Assembly: GCA_028699795.1 (NCBI GenBank)
Contig: JAQVTZ010000051.1
Location: 1-10,888 of the forward strand
DNA: 10,888 nt
Origin: Clostridia bacterium
Lineage (GTDB): Bacteria > Bacillota > Clostridia > Christensenellales > DTU072
Reading direction: 5' to 3'
In this document: positions 1-8,039 of the stretch, piece by piece
Numbering within the stretch: the first letter of the stretch is position 1
How the letters are laid out: every line of letters starts with the position of its first letter
Notes under the pieces: model-generated
The model's input: only the letters and a program-made list of their open reading frames with translations
Database searches by the model: none
What the model was told of the DNA's origin: nothing
Program-made: the position numbers and the translations under genes

Positions 1-864
1 CTCACTCATTACCTGAGGCAGCGATTGAACAATATCGCGGCAGGCGTAAGGATTGAGTAGATTGGCGGTGCCTATCATCACGGCGGAAGCGCCCGCATAC
101 ATCATTTCGATGACATCGTAAGCATCGGTGATGCCGCCCATGCCTATGATCGGTACGCCCACGGCTTTTTTTACTTGATACACCATCCGCAACGCTATGG
201 GATAAACGCCTTTCCCGCTGTAACCGCCTGCCCCCGCCGCGAGAATGGGTTTTGCTGTTCTTACATCAAACCGCATCCCCAATAGCGTATTGATTAAACT
301 GATTGCATCGGCGCCCGCTTGCTCTACCGCAACCGCGATAGAAGCGATATCGCTCACATTGGGACTGAGCTTGACAATCAACGGCTTCCTCCCGACTTTT
401 TTTACTTCGCGAACAAGCTCTGCCGCAATTTTAGGGTCAGTACCGAACGCCATGCCGCCGCTTTTTACATTGGGACAACTGATATTCAGCTCGACGGCAA
501 ACACGCTGTCCGCATCGTTAAACTTTGCAACCGTCTCAATGTAATCGTCTACCGTAGAGCCGCCTACATTGGCAATCACTTTTTTGTGATATACTTTTTT
601 GAGTTTCTTTAATTCTTCATTGAGAACTTTTTCTACGCCGGGGTTTTGCAACCCAATGGAATTGAGAAGCCCCGCGGGACACTCCGCAATGCGCGGCAAA
701 GGATTGCCGTATTTTGGTTGTAAAGTGGTACCCTTTAGCGCAATCGACCCCAAACAATTGATATCGTAGAACTCCGCGAATTCGTAACCGAATCCGAATG
801 TTCCGCTCGCGGCAATAACAGGGTTTTCTAAACGGTTTCCCAAAAATTCGATTTCGGTATGCAT
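1..864 (-). CDS. pyrD: Dihydroorotate dehydrogenase, class 1B catalytic subunit (PyrD), 3' end cut by window edge
   Basis: This is the FMN subunit that oxidises dihydroorotate to orotate in the cytosol, passing electrons through PyrK to NAD+. I translated the minus strand by hand: 288 codons are open from the ATG at 864 to the window edge, so only the last roughly 15-20 residues of a usual ~305-residue class 1B enzyme are missing. Visible family motifs are NPVIAASGTFGFG near residues 14-26, NISCPNV at 127-133 with Cys130 as the catalytic base (Cys rather than Ser marks class 1), FMN-contacting Lys165 in KLSP, GMGGI near 241-245 and IGTAN at 264-268. The start is well fixed: the ATG overlaps the pyrK stop as TGATG, and a near-perfect GGAGGTGAT ribosome site lies in the last pyrK codons. 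The adjacent PyrK gene supports class 1B over the fumarate-linked class 1A. Nothing looks damaged. Confidence 0.97.
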   Translation of the reverse strand, partial: MHTEIEFLGNRLENPVIAASGTFGFGYEFAEFYDINCLGSIALKGTTLQPKYGNPLPRIAECPAGLLNSIGLQNPGVEKVLNEELKKLKKVYHKKVIANVGGSTVDDYIETVAKFNDADSVFAVELNISCPNVKSGGMAFGTDPKIAAELVREVKKVGRKPLIVKLSPNVSDIASIAVAVEQAGADAISLINTLLGMRFDVRTAKPILAAGAGGYSGKGVYPIALRMVYQVKKAVGVPIIGMGGITDAYDVIEMMYAGASAVMIGTANLLNPYACRDIVQSLPQVMSE

Positions 865-1589
865 CAGAAAATCACCTCCCCCGCTTCAAACACGGGGCCT
901 TCTTTGCATACGCGTTTCGGCCCGTTTGTCGTCATGATAGAGCAACCCATACAAGCGCCGAAACCGCAGCCCATGCGCGCCTCCAACGAAATTTGCCCGT
1001 GACAAGAGTGGGCGGCATATGCTTTGAGCATTGGCAAAGGTCCGCATGCATAATAGTAATCATATTTTGGTTTATAATAGTTTAGACAATCTAAGGCGTT
1101 ACCTTGGTAACCCAAACAGCCGTTATCTGTAGATAGTATCACATCTGCTATCTTAGAAAATTTATCAATATAATAAGCCTCTTCTGCATTACGAAAGGCT
1201 AGTAAAACCGTAGGCTTACTACCCTTTGCGCAAAACTCTTTTGCAAGCAGATAGAGCGGCGCGCAGCCGATACCGCCGCCAGCAAGCAACGGCCTTTCAG
1301 CTTTGGATAAATCAAAACCGTTGCCCAGTTCAACCAATGCCTCTGCCTTGTCGCCTTTTGTCCAAAATGTCATTTCTTTGGTGCCTTTGCCGACGGTCTT
1401 GTAAAGCACCGTCAATAAACCGTCATGATAATCCGCAATACTAAACGGTCTTTTGAGATAACAATCCCTTACGGTAAGGTCGATAAATTGTCCGCTTTTT
1501 GCCAGAAAACCCTCCGTGCGGAATACGATTTCGTATGTCGTGGGATTCAGCTTCTTGTTGGATATCACTTCAAATGTAGTGAGTTTCAT
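864..1589 (-). CDS. pyrK: Dihydroorotate dehydrogenase electron transfer subunit (PyrK)
   Basis: PyrK is the FAD and [2Fe-2S] subunit that carries electrons from PyrD to NAD+ in the class 1B heterotetramer. The 241-residue protein is close to the usual ~250-260. An N-terminal ferredoxin-reductase-like FAD barrel contains RPFS at 47-50. The NAD-binding domain begins with GGGIGCAPL at 104-112 and has the CGPLPML motif at 182-188. The C-terminal iron-sulfur loop has four cysteines, C208, C213, C216 and C228 (spacing C-x4-C-x2-C-x11-C), as expected for PyrK. The ATG at 1589 lies 3 bases after the carB stop, and only a weak AGG-type ribosome site is visible just upstream, so translation probably depends on coupling to carB. 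Its last codons contain the strong pyrD ribosome site. Confidence 0.97.
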   Translation of the reverse strand: MKLTTFEVISNKKLNPTTYEIVFRTEGFLAKSGQFIDLTVRDCYLKRPFSIADYHDGLLTVLYKTVGKGTKEMTFWTKGDKAEALVELGNGFDLSKAERPLLAGGGIGCAPLYLLAKEFCAKGSKPTVLLAFRNAEEAYYIDKFSKIADVILSTDNGCLGYQGNALDCLNYYKPKYDYYYACGPLPMLKAYAAHSCHGQISLEARMGCGFGACMGCSIMTTNGPKRVCKEGPVFEAGEVIF

Positions 1590-1592
1590 GGC

Positions 1593-4500
1593 TTAACCTA
1601 TCGTGGAGATTCCGATTGTAATCTCCTCCAACACATTCAAAAGCGCGTTGACGGTGTCCAACGAGGTGAACACAGGGACATTGTTTTCGACCGCCGTGCG
1701 CCGTATCATGACACCGTCGCGTCTTACCGATGCCTCTCCCTCGCTGGTTGTATTTACAATATAAGTGATATATCCTTTGCGCAAGGACTCCAGTATCTCT
1801 TCGCTGCCTTGTGAAATTTTCTTTTTAACTTTGGTGCGTATACCGTGCGCTTTTAGGAAGTCGGCGGTACCCTCGGTTGCCTCGATATTAAATCCCAGAT
1901 TATAAAATCTTTTGATAAGCGGCAAGGTCCGGTCTTTGTCGGCATCGCTTATCGTGGCAAACACAGTGCCGTTGTTGGCGACTCTCAACCCCGAAGCATT
2001 GATAGACTTGTAGATTGCTCTATGCAGATTGTCGTCATAGCCTATCGCTTCGCCCGTAGATTTCATTTCGGGAGAAAGTACGGCGTCCAACCCCGACAAC
2101 TTGGAGAAAGAGAAAGTGGGAGACTTCACATACCATCTGCGCTTGCGCGGCAATACTCCCGTGTAGCCCAACTCCTTCAATGTTTTGCCGAGCATCACCT
2201 TTGTGGCGATATTGGCAATGGGCGCGCCCGTCACTTTAGAAAGGAAAGGCACCGTACGGCTGCTTCTGGGGTTGACTTCTATAATATACACTCTGTCTAG
2301 CGAATCGATCACAAACTGAATATTAAAAGGTCCGATAATGCCGTTCGCTTTGCCGATACGGTTGGTGTGATCAATAATTTTTTTCTGTACTCTGTCTGAA
2401 ATTGAATAAGTGGGGTAGACGCTCATCGAGTCCCCGCTATGCACACCAGCCTTTTCGATATGCTCCATAATGCCCGGGATAAATACTTCTTCGCCGTCGC
2501 AAACGGCGTCCACCTCGCATTCTCTGCCCTCGATGTATTTATCGATCAGCACGGGATGCTTTTCGTTTAGTTTGACGGCCTCGGTCAAATAATTGCATAA
2601 GGATTTTTCGTCGTACACAATATGCATCATTCTGCCGCCCAAAACAAAGGACGGGCGAACCAACACAGGATATCCGATGCGGTTTGCCGCGGCTTTGCCG
2701 TCTTCCACATTATATACGGATTGACCTTGGGGCATAGGGATATCCAGCCCGTTTAACAGTTTTTCAAACTTTTTGCGGTCTTCCGCCAGCGCGATGCTGT
2801 CGCTGCTTGTGCCCAAAATGGTGACGCCCGCCTTCGAGAGATCTTCCGAAAGGTTGATTGCCGTTTGTCCGCCGAACGCGACGATAACGCCTATCGGCTT
2901 TTCGAAATCGACAATGTTCATGACATCCTCGAAGGTAAGCGGCTCGAAATAAAGTTTGTCGCTTAATGTGTAATCTGTTGAGACGGTTTCGGGGTTATTG
3001 TTGATGATAATCGCCTCGTATCCGGCTTCTTGGATGGCCCAAACGGCGTGCACGGTGGAATAATCGAACTCGATGCCCTGTCCGATACGGATGGGACCGC
3101 TCCCGAACACGATAACCTTTTCTTTTGCGCTCAGCTTGGATTCGTTTTCGCTTTCGTAAGTCGAATAGAAATACGGGATATAAGATTCGAATTCGCTTGC
3201 GCAGGTATCTATCATTTTATAAACGGGATAGATGCCGTTTTGTTTTCGTGTCTCATAAATCTTATTGAAGTCCGTTTTCCAGCACTTTGCGATATACTCG
3301 TCCGAAAACCCGCGCCGCTTTGCCTCTTTAAGCACCTCTAAGTTACCATTATTGGTTTTTATGACTCTCTCATACTCCACAATTTTTGCGATTTTATCCA
3401 AAAACAAGCGGTCTATCTTAGTAATATTATAGAGATAATCGATGGTAATTTCCCTTCTGATTGCCTCGGCGACCGCAAAAATCCTTTCGTCGGTGTTCTC
3501 TAAAATGAGGTCTACAAGGTCATGGTTGTTCAGTTTCGACAGCGTGGGAATCTCGAGGTGGACAAGTCCTGTTTCTAGCGAGCGTACCGCCTTGAGGAAA
3601 GCTTCCTCTATCGTACGACCGATGCTCATGACTTCGCCCGTTGCTTTCATTTGCGTAGACAGTTGTCTTTTGGCATCCGTAAATTTATCAAAGGGAAAGC
3701 GGGGGATTTTGGCAACGACATAATCCAAAGACGGCTCGAAAGAGGCGAGCGTATTGGCTATCATGATTTCATCTAGACGAAGGCCGCAGGCTATCTTCGC
3801 GCTGACTCTTGCAATCGGATACCCCGAAGCCTTGGAAGCAAGCGCACTCGAACGGCTGACTCTTGGATTTACCTCAATCACATAATACTGGAAAGAGAAG
3901 GGGTCCAGCGAGAACTGCACATTGCATCCGCCCTCTATATTAAGCGCGCGGATAATCTTTAATGCGCTGTTGCGGAGCATTTGATAATCTTTGTTGGACA
4001 GCGTTTGGCTGGGGGCGACAACCCAAGAGTCGCCTGTATGAATGCCGACGGGGTCGACATTTTCCATACAACAAACCGACAAAGCGGTATCGTTGGCGTC
4101 ACGCATCACTTCGAATTCGATTTCTTTGAAACCTTCTATGGATTTTTCAATGAGAATCTGTGTCACGGGAGAAAGTTTGAGCGCGTGCTTGGCAAGCTCT
4201 TTGAGCTCGTCGTCGTTGTCTGCGAAGCCGCCGCCCGTGCCACCCAGCGTAAAAGCGGGGCGTACAATAATGGGATACCCTATCTCGTTTGCGGCGCGCA
4301 ACGACTCGTCAATCGTGCATGCTGTATGCGATTGCAGCACGGGCTCCCCGATTCCGACACAAAGGTCACGAAATAAGAGTCGGTCTTCGGCATGCGCGAT
4401 CGCTTCGTACCCCGTACCCAGCATCTCGACGCCGCACTCCTCCAGCACACCGCTTTTATAAAGCTGCATGCCTAAATTAAGTCCCGTTTGACCGCCGATA

Positions 4501-4766
4501 CTGCAAAGCAGCCCTTCGGGTCGCTCGTGGCGGATAATTTTGGACACATACTCTAGGTCCAATGGTTCCATATAAACTTTGTCCGCAATTTTCGTGTCCG
4601 TCATAATCGTTGCGGGATTGCTGTTGACCAGTACCACCTCGTAGCCCTCTTCCCGAAGGGCAAGACAGGCCTGTGTGCCCGCATAATCGAACTCGGCGGC
4701 TTGCCCTATCACGATAGGGCCGCTGCCTATTACCATAATTTTTTTAATATCGGTTCTCTTGGGCAT
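1593..4766 (-). CDS. carB: Carbamoyl-phosphate synthase large subunit (CarB)
   Basis: CarB uses ammonia from CarA, bicarbonate and two ATP to make carbamoyl phosphate, the first step of pyrimidine synthesis and a source for arginine. It has 1057 residues against the usual ~1060-1075. The duplicated layout is clear: a first synthetase half with GSGPIVIGQAAEFDYAG from residue 14 and LGGTGGG at 174-180, an oligomerisation region around 400-550, and a second half opening with FGSGPIRIGQ at 554-563 that contains the VLGGR loop. From about 931 to the end there is an MGS-like allosteric domain with ATEGTA near 963 and NTTSEG near 1005. These residues match the phosphate-binding loops of the family, so feedback by a nucleotide such as UMP is likely (inference). 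The start overlaps the end of carA by 23 bases, and an AGGAGG site 8 bases upstream of the ATG, inside carA, supports it. No break or missing motif was seen. Confidence 0.98.
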   Translation of the reverse strand: MPKRTDIKKIMVIGSGPIVIGQAAEFDYAGTQACLALREEGYEVVLVNSNPATIMTDTKIADKVYMEPLDLEYVSKIIRHERPEGLLCSIGGQTGLNLGMQLYKSGVLEECGVEMLGTGYEAIAHAEDRLLFRDLCVGIGEPVLQSHTACTIDESLRAANEIGYPIIVRPAFTLGGTGGGFADNDDELKELAKHALKLSPVTQILIEKSIEGFKEIEFEVMRDANDTALSVCCMENVDPVGIHTGDSWVVAPSQTLSNKDYQMLRNSALKIIRALNIEGGCNVQFSLDPFSFQYYVIEVNPRVSRSSALASKASGYPIARVSAKIACGLRLDEIMIANTLASFEPSLDYVVAKIPRFPFDKFTDAKRQLSTQMKATGEVMSIGRTIEEAFLKAVRSLETGLVHLEIPTLSKLNNHDLVDLILENTDERIFAVAEAIRREITIDYLYNITKIDRLFLDKIAKIVEYERVIKTNNGNLEVLKEAKRRGFSDEYIAKCWKTDFNKIYETRKQNGIYPVYKMIDTCASEFESYIPYFYSTYESENESKLSAKEKVIVFGSGPIRIGQGIEFDYSTVHAVWAIQEAGYEAIIINNNPETVSTDYTLSDKLYFEPLTFEDVMNIVDFEKPIGVIVAFGGQTAINLSEDLSKAGVTILGTSSDSIALAEDRKKFEKLLNGLDIPMPQGQSVYNVEDGKAAANRIGYPVLVRPSFVLGGRMMHIVYDEKSLCNYLTEAVKLNEKHPVLIDKYIEGRECEVDAVCDGEEVFIPGIMEHIEKAGVHSGDSMSVYPTYSISDRVQKKIIDHTNRIGKANGIIGPFNIQFVIDSLDRVYIIEVNPRSSRTVPFLSKVTGAPIANIATKVMLGKTLKELGYTGVLPRKRRWYVKSPTFSFSKLSGLDAVLSPEMKSTGEAIGYDDNLHRAIYKSINASGLRVANNGTVFATISDADKDRTLPLIKRFYNLGFNIEATEGTADFLKAHGIRTKVKKKISQGSEEILESLRKGYITYIVNTTSEGEASVRRDGVMIRRTAVENNVPVFTSLDTVNALLNVLEEITIGISTIG

Positions 4767-5853
4767 TGGTCGTACCTCCTGCTGCTTTCATCATTTCGAT
4801 AAACCCGTCGAACAAATAACCACTGTCCTCGGGTCCCGGCGCGCTTTCGGGATGGTATTGGATGCTCATCACCTTATTTTTGGCGTCCATCATCCCTTCC
4901 GCCTCGTTGTCTAAAAGGTTGCAATGCGTAAGGGTAAGCCCCGTGCCTTCCAAACTCTCTTTGCTTACCGCATAAGAGTGGTTTTGGGAAGTGATTTCTA
5001 CCTTGTCCGTCACAAGATTTTTGACGGGGTGGTTGCCTCCGCGGTGTCCGAACTTCATTTTATAAGTTTTCGCGCCGTAAGCAAGTCCGATTAGCTGGTG
5101 CCCGAGACAAATGCCAAAAATAGGCACCGTGCCTTTCATGCCGCGGATAAGTTGTATCACTTCTTCGACATTTTCGGGGTCGCCGGGGCCGTTAGAAATA
5201 AACAGACCGTCGGGACGATATTTCATAATCTCGCTTTTTGGGGTGTTATAAGGCACCACGACGACATTGCAGGCGCATTTATTCAAACAATTGATAATGT
5301 TATGCTTGATGCCGCAATCTACCGCAACGACGGTATACAATGGGTTTCGGGTGCGCGAGTACCATATTTTTTTGGAAGAAACTTCTTTTACCTGCGCTGT
5401 CGTAAGCTTCGCCGCTCTTAATTGTTGCACACACTTTTCAATTTCTTGGTTGGCATCGCATATCATCGCTTTCATCGAGCCTTCGTCACGAATCATCCGC
5501 ACGATTTCGCGGGTATCGACACCGCTGATTCCCGCCGCGCCGTTATCCTCCATCACTTCGCCCAAGGTCTTCGTAAACCTGAAGTTGGATGGGTTGTCGT
5601 TGTATTCCCGTACCACAAAACCCGACATATAGATGCCCTTGGATTCGTAATCGTCGTCTGTCAGCCCGTAATTGCCAATCAATGGATAGGTCATCACCAC
5701 CATTTGGCCGAAATAAGACGGGTCCGACATGATTTCTTGATAGCCTACCATCGACGTATTGAAAACGATTTCGGCTATCCTCGGCTCGCGGCTTCCAAAA
5801 CCGTTGCCATAGAAAACCTTACCGTTTTCAAGCACCAACATTCTTTCGTTCAT
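4744..5853 (-). CDS. carA: Carbamoyl-phosphate synthase small subunit, glutaminase (CarA)
   Basis: CarA hydrolyses glutamine and channels the ammonia to CarB. The 369 residues split into the N-terminal small-chain domain (about 1-150, with FNTSMVGYQE at 31-40, the family signature) and a class I glutamine amidotransferase domain (about 172-355). The triad is visible: Cys249 in GICLGHQ, and His334 with Glu336 in YHPE. SNGPGDPE at 220-227 is the usual oxyanion region. The ATG at 5853 overlaps the pyrC stop as ATGA, and AGGAGG lies 5 bases upstream. At its 3' end it overlaps carB by 23 bases, as fits two subunits needed in equal amounts. Length and motifs are normal. A single carAB inside the pyr block suggests that this copy serves pyrimidine synthesis, but an arginine role cannot be excluded. 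Confidence 0.98.
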   Translation of the reverse strand: MNERMLVLENGKVFYGNGFGSREPRIAEIVFNTSMVGYQEIMSDPSYFGQMVVMTYPLIGNYGLTDDDYESKGIYMSGFVVREYNDNPSNFRFTKTLGEVMEDNGAAGISGVDTREIVRMIRDEGSMKAMICDANQEIEKCVQQLRAAKLTTAQVKEVSSKKIWYSRTRNPLYTVVAVDCGIKHNIINCLNKCACNVVVVPYNTPKSEIMKYRPDGLFISNGPGDPENVEEVIQLIRGMKGTVPIFGICLGHQLIGLAYGAKTYKMKFGHRGGNHPVKNLVTDKVEITSQNHSYAVSKESLEGTGLTLTHCNLLDNEAEGMMDAKNKVMSIQYHPESAPGPEDSGYLFDGFIEMMKAAGGTTNAQENRY

Positions 5854-7067
5854 GTCATCCTCCTGTTATTATCGTAAACAACCTTTCCTTCCGCAACCGT
5901 AAGCACATTCGTGCCGTACAGCAGACTGCGGTCAAAAGGCGTATTCTTGCTTTTTGATAGCGTTTTTTGCTTGTCATAGCGGTGGGCGTTATCAATATCG
6001 AGAACAGCGATATCCGCCATGCCACCTTCTATTATTTTGCCGTATGGTATCCCAAAACGATTAGAAGGGTTAACCGTAACCCAATTTTGCATATCTTTAT
6101 AGGTCGCAAGCCCGGTCTTGATAAGCCCCGTATAAACGAGCGGCATCAGGGTTTCGAACCCGATGATTCCGTTGGGCGCAAGCAAAAAGGGCATCGCTTT
6201 TTCGTCTGGCGCGTGCGGGGCGTGGTCTGTGGCTATCATATCCGCGGTGCCGTCCAGAAGAGCGTCTAGCGTTTCGGCGCGGTCTTCTGCGCTTCTAAGA
6301 GGCGGCGCCATTTTGGCGTTGGTGTCGCCTTTGACATCCTCTTCGTCCAAAAAAAGGTGATGGGGCATCACTTCGCAGGTGATGTCCGCGCCCGCTTTTT
6401 TCGCCGCGCGCACCGTCTCGAAACTCTTTTTGGTAGACAGGTGGCAAAAATGGTAGGCGCATCCTGTTTTGATGGCAAGCTCTGTTTCACGCTCTACCGC
6501 GACGCTTTCGGCTCTAGTACCGCTGTAGCCTTCGGCTTCGGAATGGGATGCGATCATGCCGCCACACTCTTTCACAAGTTTCATTGCCTCTTCTAAAATC
6601 TTTACATTGCTTACACAACGCCCGTCGTCGCTGAAGGCTTTTACCAGAGCGGCAAGCTCTTTTATCTCGGCTAACCCTTCGCCCTTTTCGCCCTTGGTCA
6701 CCGCGCCGTAAGGATAGACCTTAATAATAGCATCCTTTTGGATTGCTTTTAATTCGTAAGCAAGGTTTGCGACGCTGTCGGGGCAAGGGGTCAAGTTCGG
6801 CATCGCCATCACAGCGGTGATGCCGCCTTTGGCGGCGCTTCTTGTCCCCGTCAATATAGTTTCTTTGTGTTCGTATCCCGGCTCTCTGAGGTGGGCGTGC
6901 ACATCGATTGCGCCGGAAGTTATCCATGTACCGCGGCAATCGTACACCTCGTTACCGTCGGCTGGAATGAAGGGAGCAATACGCGCGATTCTGCCGCAAT
7001 CGATAAGGATATCTTTTGCGACAAGCGTATTGTTTTCCGCTATTTTCCCGCCCTTTAACAGTATCAA
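5850..7067 (-). CDS. pyrC: Dihydroorotase, type I (PyrC), TTG start
   Basis: PyrC is the zinc enzyme that cyclises carbamoyl aspartate to dihydroorotate. I place the start at the TTG at 7067, giving 405 residues. The reading frame is open up to an ATG at 7154, but that would add 29 residues that merely re-read the end of pyrB and do not look like dihydroorotase. The TTG overlaps the pyrB stop as TTGA and has GGAGGG 6 bases upstream. The protein then begins ILLKGGKI, like other PyrC N-termini. In this numbering the metal and active-site motifs are H57 and H59 (DVHAHLREPG), the FSDDG loop at 145-149, H175, H206 and H209 (FCHLST), H236-H237 (MPHHL), the KMAPPLR segment and D281-H282 in DHAPH. 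All residues expected for the amidohydrolase fold are present. The end overlaps the start of carA as ATGA. Confidence 0.96.
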   Translation of the reverse strand: MILLKGGKIAENNTLVAKDILIDCGRIARIAPFIPADGNEVYDCRGTWITSGAIDVHAHLREPGYEHKETILTGTRSAAKGGITAVMAMPNLTPCPDSVANLAYELKAIQKDAIIKVYPYGAVTKGEKGEGLAEIKELAALVKAFSDDGRCVSNVKILEEAMKLVKECGGMIASHSEAEGYSGTRAESVAVERETELAIKTGCAYHFCHLSTKKSFETVRAAKKAGADITCEVMPHHLFLDEEDVKGDTNAKMAPPLRSAEDRAETLDALLDGTADMIATDHAPHAPDEKAMPFLLAPNGIIGFETLMPLVYTGLIKTGLATYKDMQNWVTVNPSNRFGIPYGKIIEGGMADIAVLDIDNAHRYDKQKTLSKSKNTPFDRSLLYGTNVLTVAEGKVVYDNNRRMT

Positions 7068-7942
7068 AGTTTGCCCTCCAACGCCATTGTAATGGCAGCC
7101 ATACGCACATATACCCCGTTTTCCATTTGCCTGTAAATTCTGCTGGACACACATTCGGCAACCTCGGAAGCAATTTCTACACCTCGGTTAATCGGCGCGG
7201 GGTGCATGATAATGGCATCTTTTTTCATTTCGGCGACGCGCTCTACGGTAAGTCCCCAATTGCGGTGATACTCTTCTTTGGTGATGTTCATCTCTTTTTC
7301 GTGACGCTCGAACTGTACTCTTAACAAGTTGATAATATCGCAAGTTTTGACCGCCTCGTCTATGGTAAGATAGGGGCCAGTGCCGTCTGCAAACGATTCG
7401 GGACCGCTGACAAAGACCTCCATTCCCAACCGTTTCATGACTTCGGCATTACCGTGGGCGACACGCGAATGCTTGATATCGCCCACAAGACAAAGCTTGA
7501 GCCCTTGGAATTTGCCGAACTCCTCATATATCGTCATAAGGTCCAACAAGGTTTGGGTGGGGTGGTCGCTGGTACCGTCACCTCCGTTAAAAATAGGGAC
7601 CTTGATTGTTTCAAGCTCCCTGTAATACACATCCTGTGTATGACGGATCACAATGCCGTCTACGCCCAAACTTTCGAAGGTGCGTACCGTATCGTAGAGC
7701 GTTTCCCCTTTTATAACGCTAGATGTCGCCAAATTGAAGCTGAGGGGCTGTATCCCTAAATTGAGCATTGCTATCTGGAAACTATATTGCGTACGGGTCG
7801 AATTCTCATAAAAAAGGTTGACCATTTTCTTTCCTGAAAAATTAACGGTCAACCCATTTTTAAAACGGATAGCTAGGTTTATGATATCCATTATCTCTTG
7901 CGTAGATAATGCCTTTAATGTCAGCAAGCCTCTCATTCTCAT
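7064..7942 (-). CDS. pyrB: Aspartate carbamoyltransferase catalytic chain (PyrB)
   Basis: PyrB condenses carbamoyl phosphate with aspartate, the committed step of pyrimidine synthesis. It has 292 residues from the ATG at 7942. Carbamoyl-phosphate binding motifs are ENSTRTQ at 46-52, Lys79 in KGETL, R100-H101 and HPTQ at 127-130. GDIKHSRVA at 154-162, LLRVQFER and MHPAPINRG complete the transcarbamylase set. The sequence resembles the Bacillus/Staphylococcus type, which acts as a trimer without a regulatory subunit, and no pyrI follows. Aspartate rather than ornithine use is inferred from the operon and overall resemblance. The start is slightly uncertain: GAGGT lies only 3 bases before the ATG at 7942 but about 9 before a second ATG at 7936, so the real protein may be 290 residues. 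Its stop overlaps the pyrC start. Confidence 0.97.
   Translation of the reverse strand: MRMRGLLTLKALSTQEIMDIINLAIRFKNGLTVNFSGKKMVNLFYENSTRTQYSFQIAMLNLGIQPLSFNLATSSVIKGETLYDTVRTFESLGVDGIVIRHTQDVYYRELETIKVPIFNGGDGTSDHPTQTLLDLMTIYEEFGKFQGLKLCLVGDIKHSRVAHGNAEVMKRLGMEVFVSGPESFADGTGPYLTIDEAVKTCDIINLLRVQFERHEKEMNITKEEYHRNWGLTVERVAEMKKDAIIMHPAPINRGVEIASEVAECVSSRIYRQMENGVYVRMAAITMALEGKL
7074..7079 (-). promoter_or_regulatory. Ribosome binding site that decides the pyrC TTG start
   Basis: The minus strand reads GGAGGG, then 6 bases, then TTG at 7067. The site lies inside the last codons of pyrB. No comparable site was noted for the upstream in-frame ATG at 7154, so this site supports the shorter PyrC. 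Confidence 0.75.
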
Positions 7943-7944
7943 TT

Positions 7945-7949
7945 ACCTC
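7945..7949 (-). promoter_or_regulatory. pyrB ribosome binding site
   Basis: GAGGT on the minus strand is the only Shine-Dalgarno-like element near pyrB. Its distance (2-3 bases from the ATG at 7942, 8-9 from the ATG at 7936) favours the second ATG. An upstream ACCTC at 7965-7969 is exactly complementary and could mask it in the mRNA. Confidence 0.5.
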
Positions 7950-7958
7950 GTTAGGATT

Positions 7959-7999
7959 TTGCAGGAGGTTTGTTCCTTTACTTTGAAAAGTTTCTGCAA
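7959..7999 (-). promoter_or_regulatory. Inverted repeats in the pyrB leader, possible RNA fold
   Basis: On the minus strand TTGCAG (7999-7994) is complementary to CTGCAA (7964-7959), enclosing 29 bases that hold a smaller inverted repeat, ACTTT-TC-AAAGT (7991-7980). No run of T follows, so this is not an intrinsic terminator. It does not resemble the PyrR-binding loops I know from Bacillus pyr leaders. The stems are short and may be chance. A regulatory role is inference only. Confidence 0.25.
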
Positions 8000-8010
8000 C
8001 CTTTCGCAGT

Positions 8011-8039
8011 ATTGTACCATAAGTTCGCCGTCTTTGCAA
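8011..8039 (-). promoter_or_regulatory. Candidate sigma-A promoter for the pyr genes
   Basis: The minus strand has TTGCAA (8039-8034, 4 of 6 matches to TTGACA), a spacer of exactly 17 bases, and TACAAT (8016-8011, 5 of 6 matches to TATAAT) preceded by TGG, which makes an extended -10. Transcription would start near 8004, giving a leader of about 60 bases before pyrB. It lies in the only real gap between genes, 60 bases or so past hisIE, where a pyr promoter would be expected. It was predicted by eye. Confidence 0.5.

Noticed and set aside
46..52. PyrB ENSTRTQ, with Gln where many enzymes have Arg, as a possible active-site defect
   Set aside because: The essential S-T-R-T residues are intact, and the next position varies in Bacillota PyrB (Lys, His or Arg occur). 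The numbers given here are PyrB residues, not bases.
245..612. Two plus-strand frames of about 97-99 residues at the left end
   Set aside because: The minus strand here encodes PyrD with its catalytic SCPNV motif. These frames are its shadows.
4042..4461. Plus-strand open frame of 139 residues opposite carB
   Set aside because: It is antisense to the first ATP-grasp half of carB. The serine-rich, domain-free translation is a mirror of the real gene.
5422..5877. Plus-strand open frame of 151 residues opposite carA
   Set aside because: It lies fully antisense to carA, whose family motifs are complete. The translation shows no recognisable domain and is rich in His, Arg and Val, as expected of a shadow frame.
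7961..7970. Plus-strand GCAGGAGGTT as a strong ribosome site
   Set aside because: No plus-strand gene follows it. On the transcribed minus strand it reads as the CCTCC of the pyrB leader.
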